A stretch of 64,000 bases of DNA from positions 11,826,348-11,890,347 of the forward strand of contig NW_026262668.1 of the NCBI RefSeq assembly GCF_021869535.1, written 5' to 3'. A program made the position numbers and the translations under genes. The notes under the pieces are model-generated. The model made no database searches and was not told the origin of the DNA. It worked only from the letters and a program-made list of their open reading frames with translations. The stretch's first letter is position 1; every line of letters starts with the position of its first letter. Shown here one piece after another: positions 57,722 to 64,000 of this stretch. This stretch comes from Mytilus californianus. Taxonomy: Eukaryota; Mollusca; Bivalvia; Mytilida; Mytilidae.

Positions 57722-57866
57722 TCAAGACCATGTTTCCGCCTGGTACCTACGACATTGTTCTAGCTTATGGATATACTGTTCAGCTTCGTCCTCTGATTTA
57801 CTACCACAATCCATTATCACTTGTTTAACTGCATCCTTTACATCATCTGGCATTCGTTTAGCATTT
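57722..57866 (-). CDS. NDOR1: NDOR1 last exon
   Basis: Acceptor cattttcag; stop TGA at 57,722-57,724. It encodes NAKRMPDDVKDAVKQVIMDC and later RRYQAETWS. Phase 2 fits the previous exon (GG plus A). Confidence 0.9.
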
Positions 57867-60800
57867 CTGAAAATGAAAGATTTAATTTATATACAAAACA
57901 GAGTGATTTCAGATTATCATGGTTGTTTTTTTATAATTTATTACGGGTTTTCAATAATTTATTACTGAGAGAGCTCAGTGAAAAAAAAAATTGGTTATTG
58001 AACATCTGAGAAAAAAAAAACTTTTTTGTTTAGGATTAAAGCAATTAAGTAATAAAATGGTTAACTTAATCGTTCACTGTGTTTATTTAAAACTTCAATA
58101 TTTGATCTGCATCATCTGGAATACATTTAAATATATCTAAATATATCTCAAAACATTTAAATATATCTAAATATATCTCAAAACATTTAAATATATCTAA
58201 ATATATCTCAAAACATTTAAATATATCTAAATTTGGTAATTCAAAATAAGCTGATGCAAAACTGACAAGTTAATTTGCTAGATTTGATCGAATGATAGAT
58301 GCTAAATGATCAGCAGCTATACACACTGGTTCACCTCTGAATCAATAAGAAGCAGAAATTTCTTCTTGGTTTTTCTAATAGAGAAAATACCTACTATTTT
58401 TTTCTTTATAATGGAAAATGTAGTACATAACTAGTGCTATCATTACACATAATGACTTGCTTTGCAACATAAAACCATCCATTTCTCTCCTATAATATTC
58501 CACAGAAATTGTGAATTTTTCAATCTTACAAATAAAATCAATCTTGTCCATAATATTGCTCAGAAAGATAGGCATCACACAAAAAAACCAGTTATTATGT
58601 AAAAAGTTTGATTTATAACTTACCCTGCGACATAAAACCAGCCACCACTCTCCAGTATATTCCACAGCATTAATTTACTTTCCAATATTTTATGTTGAAC
58701 ATATATTTTGTCATCCTGAAAAGTACAAGAACCATGATATGCTTTAATCATTCAGGATGCATTCTCTTGATTTTGAAGATATTCTATACAGGGTTTGTAA
58801 TAATTCCATGAAATTTTGAGAGTTATTCAAGTATTAAAATCTTTGAAAACAGATTTTATCTAAATGTTGAATAAATAAAAAAACCTTAAAGCTACCTTGG
58901 CTTTACCAATGTGGTCAGTTTTTTGTAGTGTAGGAAGATGGAGTACCTTTGGCTGGATTGTTGGTTAAGATTGGAGTTTAAAAAATATGCCACATTCAGG
59001 GTTTAAACTCCCAACTTCAATGTTTTCAGGATAGTAATCACTGTAGACAAACTCCTTTCACTACTCTCCCCCCCCCCCCCACCCCACCCCCCCCCCCCCC
59101 CAAAAAAAAAACAAAAAAACATAAAAAAGTCATAGTAGTAAAATACAGAAAAATATCTAAATTATACTCTAGATGTTATCTCTTGATTATGAAGAAGTCT
59201 CTATAAAAGTTTCCTTAAATTCTATGAAGATTTGACAAAGTTATTGTAGAAAAGAAGCTTTAACAGACTGATTCTGATTTTGGCACAACCCTGACAATGA
59301 AATGTAGGATCGCTATGTCTCATCGTCATGACTTTGATCACAAAAGAGACAAAAAAGAAAAAAACTATCAATTTATTTTTTTCACTTTTTCTGTAAGAGT
59401 GTGAATCTGATTTTGTGATTTCAAACAACATAAACATACCTGATCTCTAGAAAAGGCAGTAATTAAGTTAAGTAATCCTTTGTTGACCAGAGTTGTCCAT
59501 TCATCCTTGCAATAGTAATCATTGTCTTTGTTTCTACATCCAAAGTATAATGTGTTACCTTAAAACAAAAAACAAAAATTAAGAATTACATTTTTTGGTA
59601 ATTGACACTAAATTGTATGTCTCGTCTTGTTCCGCTTGTTTCAGTTATTACAGATTATTAACCTTGTAAGAATGATGGCATTGAGACAGTAGCAACCAAA
59701 TATCTAACTGTACCTCAATTTTGTCAGCAGTAACAACATATTAAAATTTGAAAAACATTGGTTGAAGAGTTCATATTAAAATAAATGTGGATAGTGTCCA
59801 CATGTGGACACAGATGATGCCCCCGCTTTCATATCATATACATGTAGTTATAAAGGGACATAACTGAAGAACAGTTAAAGTGACGCTACCCAAATTTGAA
59901 CTTGATCTGAGTTTTGTGGTAATAAGCACTGTGTGTAAGTCTCATAACATTTGGTGGAGGCTAACTTAAGTAGAGAACAGAAACTAAAAATTCTGCAATT
60001 TTTCTATTTGTAAACACGCATAACTCTAGAACGGTTGTGTATAAGTTTTATAACATTTGGTTGAGACAAACTAAAGTTGGAGAACGGAAACGAAAAATTC
60101 AGCAATTTTTATGTTTATAAAGGGACATAACTCAAGAATGGTAAAAGTGTTGCCACCAAATTTCGTACTTAATCTGTATTATGTAGTAACAAGCATTGTG
60201 TATAAGTTTCATAACATTTGGTTGAGGCAAACTAAAGTTAGAAAATGGAAACAAAAAATTTGTACTTGATCTTAGTTTTGTGGTAATGAATATTGTATAT
60301 AGGTTTCATAATGTTTGGTTGGGGCAAACTTAAGTTACAGAATGTAAACTAAAAATTTTGCAATCTTTCGATTTATAAAGGGCATAACTCAATAATGGTT
60401 AAAAAGTGACACTACCCAAATTCAACTTGATCTGTGTTTTATCTGTGGAAGTCAAAATTAAACATTGCATTGTATAAAGCATTGATTGTAGTTGATTCAA
60501 CTATAATCATGGAAAAAGAAAGATAACTCCAATTTTAAAAATAAAATGCTTCGCTGGGCGCAGCTTGATACGACCGCAGAGGTCGAACCCTGAACAGTTG
60601 GGGCAAGTATGGACACAACATTCAAGCTTGATACAGCTCTGAATTTGGATTGTGATTAAATATTTGACACAGCATAGGTTTCTGACACAGAAAGAATGTG
60701 GTCTAAGAACTTGAATTTTTTTAATTAACCTATTATGGTCCAATGTCCAAAATCAAAATACATGGTTAGATTCAGCATATCAAAGAACCCCATATATTAA

Positions 60801-63800
60801 ATTTTTGTTGAAATCAAACAAAGTTTAATTTTGGACCCCAACTTGGACAAACTTGAAAACTGGGCCCATAATCAAAAATCTAAACACATGTTTAGATTCA
60901 GCATATCAAAGAACCCCAAGAATTCAATTTTTGTTAAAATCAAACTAAGTTTAATTTTGGCCCCTTTGGACCTTAATGTAGACAAATTTAAAAAACATGA
61001 CCCAAAATTAAAAATCTAAATACACAGTTAGATTTGGCATATCAAAGAACCCCAATAATTAAATTTTTGATGAAATCAAACGAAGTTTAATTTTGGACCT
61101 TTTGACCTCAATATGAACCAATTTGATAGTGGGGTCCACAAATAAAAAATCTAAATACATGGTTAGATTCAGCATATCAAAGAACCCCATATATTAAATT
61201 TTTGTTGAAATCAAACAAAGTTTAATTTTGGACCCCAACTTGGACAAACTTGAAAACTGGGCCCATAATCAAAAATCTAAACACATGTTTAGATTCAGCA
61301 TATCAAAGAACCCCAAGAATTCAATTTTTGTTAAAATCAAACTAAGTTTAATTTTGGACCCTTTGGACCTTAATGTAGACAAATTTAAAAAACAGGACCC
61401 AAAATTAAAAATCTAAATACACAGTTAGATTTGGCATATCAAAGAACCCCAATAATTAAATTTTTGATGAAATCAAACGAAGTTTAATTTTGGACCTTTT
61501 GACCTCAATATGAACCAATTTGATAGTGGGGTCCACAAATAAAAAATCTAAATACATGGTTAGATTCAGCATATCAAAGAACCCCATATATTCAATTTTT
61601 GTTGAAATCAAACAAAGTTTAATTTTGGACCCCAATTTGGACCAACTTGAAAACTGGGCCCAAAATCAAAAATCTAAATACATGTTTAGATTCAGCATAT
61701 CAAAGTACCCCATATATTCAATTTTTGTTAAAATCAAACAAAGTTTAATTTTGGACCCTTTGGACCTTAATGTAGACCAATTTGAAAACTGGACCCAAAA
61801 TTAAAAATCTAAACACACGGTTAGATTCGGCATAACAAATAAATAAATGTGGTCAAAGATTTTACAAATCTAATGCGCCATACTGTGCAATTAAAGATTA
61901 CTTTTTGAAATTTTTCAATATTTGAAATTTGAAAAAAAAATAATATTTGAAGAATAATTCTTTTTAATTTCTGAAATCTGAAATGAGAAAAAATTGACCC
62001 CCCACGATTTCTTTTTACCCCCCCTCCCTTTTTTCCCCCAAAAAATTCTTTCCCTCAAGATATGTTCATAATCTCAATCAAATTTCCAATGGAGTTTGCA
62101 ACCATAATTACCCATTTAAATTTACCATAGTGCTAACTTAATCTATTTTATAATAGAATTTAAAATATAGTGTCAAATCTTTCATATGGATTTTTTTGTA
62201 AAAAAAAAGATGCAACATTTGCAGATATTTTTACTGGTCTTCCTTTATAAATATGCATTTCTTTAAACATAATTTAAAAGCAGTGTAAGGGAAGTAACCA
62301 AAACGTTGTATTTGGATTACCTCCCTTACACTGTTTTAAATTATCTTAATTGTTCATTAACCATTACTTTATACATAATTTAAAAGCAGTGTAAGGGAGA
62401 TAATTTCAATGATGTATTTGATTTATCTCCCTTACACTGCTTTAAATTATGTTTTGTACTAAATTATTTGTCCATTAACCAGGACAACCTTGTTTTTCCC
62501 CCTTTTTTGCCCCTAATTCCTAAACGGTTTGAGTCATAACCCCCCAAAGCAAATCCTTACCATCCCTTTGTGGTATGGAAACTTGTAGTATAATTTCAGA
62601 GAGATCCATACACCGTTCCACAGTTATTGTCTGGAAACTAGAAAATGCTTATTTTTGGCCCCTTTTTGGCCCCTAATTCCTTAACTGTTGGTACCATAAC
62701 CCCCAAAATCTATCCCCACCTTCCTTTTGTGGTATTGAACCTTATGGTAAAATTTCAAAGAGATCCATTCACTTAAACTAAAGTTAGAGTGCGAAAACCA
62801 ATGTGTCTTCGGACGACGACGCCAAATTTATACCAATATACGACCGCAAAAATTTTTTGCGGTCGTATAATAACATGATATTTAGAAGAAAATAAAAATT
62901 TAGCAATTTTTCCATTTCTAAAGGGGCATAACTCTAGAACGGTTAAAGTGACGCCACCAAAATTCAAACTTGATCTGTGTTTTGTGATAATAAGCATTGT
63001 GTATAAGTTTCATAACATTTGGTTGAGGCAAACTAAAGTTAGAGAACGGAAACGAAAAATTCAGCAATTTTTCCATTTGTAAAGGGGCATAACTCTAGAA
63101 CGGTAAAAGTGACACCACCAAAATTCAAACTTGATCTGTGTTGTGTGGTAATAAGCATTGTGTATAAGTTTCATAACATTTGGTTGAGGCAAACTAAAGT
63201 TAGAGAACGGAAACGATAAATTCAGCAATTTTCCATTTGTAAAGGGGCATAACTCTAGAACGATAAAAGTGACGCCACCAAAATTCAAACTTAATCTGTG
63301 TTTTGTGGTAATAAGCATTGTGTATAAGTTTCATAACATTTAGTTGAGACAAACTAAAGTTAGAGAACGGAAACCAATTTTGGGACGTATGTACGTAGGT
63401 ACAGACGGACAAGGGTAAAACTTTATACCCCCTCCACTACGGCGGGGGCATAATTATTGCATAGAAACTGTTGGCAGCTGCCTGCCCACCCACCCGCCCG
63501 CCATTCTTCACCAATAAGATAACCTGATTTTTCCTTTGGAAACTGATTACAATCTGATTTCAAAGTAAAACAAGGGATACATTAGAAAACATGGTAAGAG
63601 AAATTCTATCATGTATCATTCCATTCCTTGAGTTATGTTTTGACATGTGAATTTCCATATATTAATCTGTTTAAAAGAGGGAAAAGGGCCACAACTGCAC
63701 ATGTTATGGAATAAATTATCAAGAGCTATCAAGTTTGGTAAATATCTTTGTACTCTCACCTCCTGTTCCAGCAACAGTTCTTTCTTGTATAAAGCTTCGG

Positions 63801-63819
63801 AAGGGCGCACATCCTGTAC
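57722..63819 (-). CDS. NDOR1: NDOR1 (NADPH-dependent diflavin oxidoreductase), last four exons
   Basis: NDOR1 is a cytosolic FAD/FMN reductase that passes electrons from NADPH to the Fe-S assembly factor CIAPIN1. The four exons visible, in frame and with compatible phases, encode the NADPH-binding C-terminal part: TGCAPFRSFIQERTVAG (NADPH pyrophosphate loop), LYFGCRNKDNDYYCKDEW (FGCR motif typical of diflavin reductases), NLITAFSRDQ (AFSR, NADP 2'-phosphate recognition), KIYVQHKI, FYVAGNAKRMP (catalytic region) and RYQAETWS with the C-terminal aromatic Trp that stacks on FAD. Cys replaces Val in the usual TGVAPF. The FMN and FAD domains lie beyond 64,000. The gene is convergent with the LRP-like gene. 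The family call is firm; NDOR1 over its P450-reductase or methionine-synthase-reductase relatives rests on AGNAKxMP and the ETW ending. Confidence 0.88.
58124..58231 (+). repeat. 30-bp AT-rich minisatellite, four copies
   Basis: Unit catttaaatatatctaaata plus tatctcaaaa, starting 58,124, 58,154, 58,184 and 58,214 (the last truncated). It lies in an NDOR1 intron. Confidence 0.9.
58624..58715 (-). CDS. NDOR1: NDOR1 third-visible exon
   Basis: Acceptor acttttcag, donor gtaag; 92 bp, phase 0 to 2. It encodes DDKIYVQHKILESKLMLWN and GGWFYVAG; KIYVQH and FYVAG are conserved diflavin reductase segments. Confidence 0.9.
59069..59310 (-). repeat. C-run and fragment of the 4,616 repeat family
   Basis: A C-rich run (about 59,069-59,100) and an A run precede a reverse-strand fragment with aatttctatgaag-like words and atcgctatgtctc, as in the head of the repeat at 20,777-20,916. 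Confidence 0.5.
59440..59558 (-). CDS. NDOR1: NDOR1 second-visible exon
   Basis: Acceptor gttttaag, donor gtatg; 119 bp, phase 1 to 0. It encodes NTLYFGCRNKDNDYYCKDEW and GLLNLITAFSRDQ. FGCRN and AFSRDQ fit NDOR1. Confidence 0.9.
60546..62868 (+). repeat. TACGACCGCA-family element, 2.3 kb, nested
   Basis: Starts atgcttcgctgggcgcagct, tgatacgaccgcagaggtcg; ends in a hairpin ATACGACCGCAAAAA / TTTTTTGCGGTCGTAT (62,838-62,868) whose arm repeats the 5' sub-terminal TACGACCGCA. Inside are about nine 110-bp units (ttagattcagcatatcaaag) and a tail like that of 55,217-56,220. A 400-bp block (about 60,740-61,140) is repeated almost exactly at about 61,137-61,537. No real coding. Confidence 0.7.
62269..62450. 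repeat. two tandem palindromic hairpins
   Basis: 62,269-62,344 and 62,375-62,450 each fold end to end: ATAATTTAAAAGCAGTGTAA pairs with ttacactgctttaaattat. The two differ mostly in the loop. They lie in the nested element. Confidence 0.8.
63452..63759 (-). other. NDOR1 intron, edge
   Basis: No exon or element recognised; a short ccgcccgcc-like C/G run at 63,484-63,502. Confidence 0.5.
63760..63819 (-). CDS. NDOR1: NDOR1 first-visible exon
   Basis: Acceptor ctatatttag, donor gtgag; 60 bp, phase 1-1. It encodes TGCAPFRSFIQERTVAGTG, the NADPH-binding loop. Short, but phase and sequence match the next exon (G plus GT). Confidence 0.85.
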
Positions 63820-64000
63820 CTAAATATAGGAATAGGGAAAAAATTCTATATTTGGAAAGAGAATGAGTAAGCATGAGATAATGCTCATACCACCATATGT
63901 AGTGTTTGTTCATGGTAAATATTTATGAATTAATTTTCGTGGAATCATTGTTCTGAAAACATTTTTAAATAGAAGGCTAATCCTTCTTTGCTTCTTTTGT
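63820..64000 (-). other. NDOR1 intron running out of the window
   Basis: No coding signal seen. The preceding exon, which should end in the G of the GxGTG loop, lies beyond 64,000. Confidence 0.5.

Larger units (their letters stand above)
59817..63451. repeat. large NDOR1-intron repeat split by a second element
   Basis: The outer ends ATGCCCCCGC (59,817) and GCGGGGGCAT (63,442-63,451) are inverse to each other. About 120-bp units (cataactctagaacggttaa; tcataacatttggttgaggc; aaactaaagttagagaacgg) lie at 59,850-60,480 and 62,880-63,380, with another family (60,546-62,868) between. A 16-bp palindrome TGTCCACATGTGGACA sits just outside at 59,795-59,810. Confidence 0.65.

Noticed and set aside
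60831-61804. repeated 62-94 codon frames (FRFSISKNP motif)
   Set aside because: These come from the 110-bp units of the nested repeat; the frame is open because of composition, and there is no codon-position bias visible.

Overview
The window reads as intron-rich nuclear DNA of a bivalve mollusc, probably a mussel close to Mytilus. Exons are 60-300 bp with GT/AG borders, introns reach 13 kb, and introns carry dispersed repeats that I recognise from mussel introns (about 25,020-25,140, 40,190-40,275 and 49,075-49,290). I could not run a search, so the species is an inference.

Two host genes face each other tail to tail. On the + strand, 21 exons from 1,019 to 56,980 join in one unbroken frame (1,072 codons plus stop; the 5' part lies before the window). 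They encode an LDL-receptor-related (LRP-like) type I membrane receptor: EGF, degenerate YWTD propeller, EGF, linker, LDLa, LDLa, EGF, calcium-type EGF, second propeller, EGF, Thr/Ser-rich stem with a last EGF, membrane helix, and a 90-residue tail. The tail has no NPxY motif; a degenerate FGNGVF stands where one is expected. On the - strand, four exons between 63,819 and 57,722 encode the C-terminal NADPH-binding part of the diflavin reductase NDOR1. The two poly(A) signals lie about 150 bp apart.

Most of the rest is repeats inside introns. Intron 7 (11,361-24,215) holds a 4.5-kb tyrosine-recombinase retrotransposon of Ngaro/PAT type on the - strand (gag, RT-RNase H, recombinase, split direct repeats). 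It is cleanly inserted in an older repeat and is flanked by Helentron-like rolling-circle elements. Intron 11 (29,119-37,408) holds a hairpin element and a five-unit head-to-tail array in A-B-B-B-A order. Introns 12 to 20 and the NDOR1 introns hold TIR elements, nested elements, minisatellites and hairpins.

The most unusual pattern is in the receptor gene itself. At three separate exons (2,633-2,723; 26,431-26,547; 40,471-40,691) the 3' end of the exon plus its 5' splice site has been copied in tandem into the following intron, in 2, 10 (plus one diverged) and about 15 copies. The middle case makes a ten-copy, 129-bp array of LDLa exon ends, each with an intact splice donor. It also creates a long but spurious 436-codon open frame.
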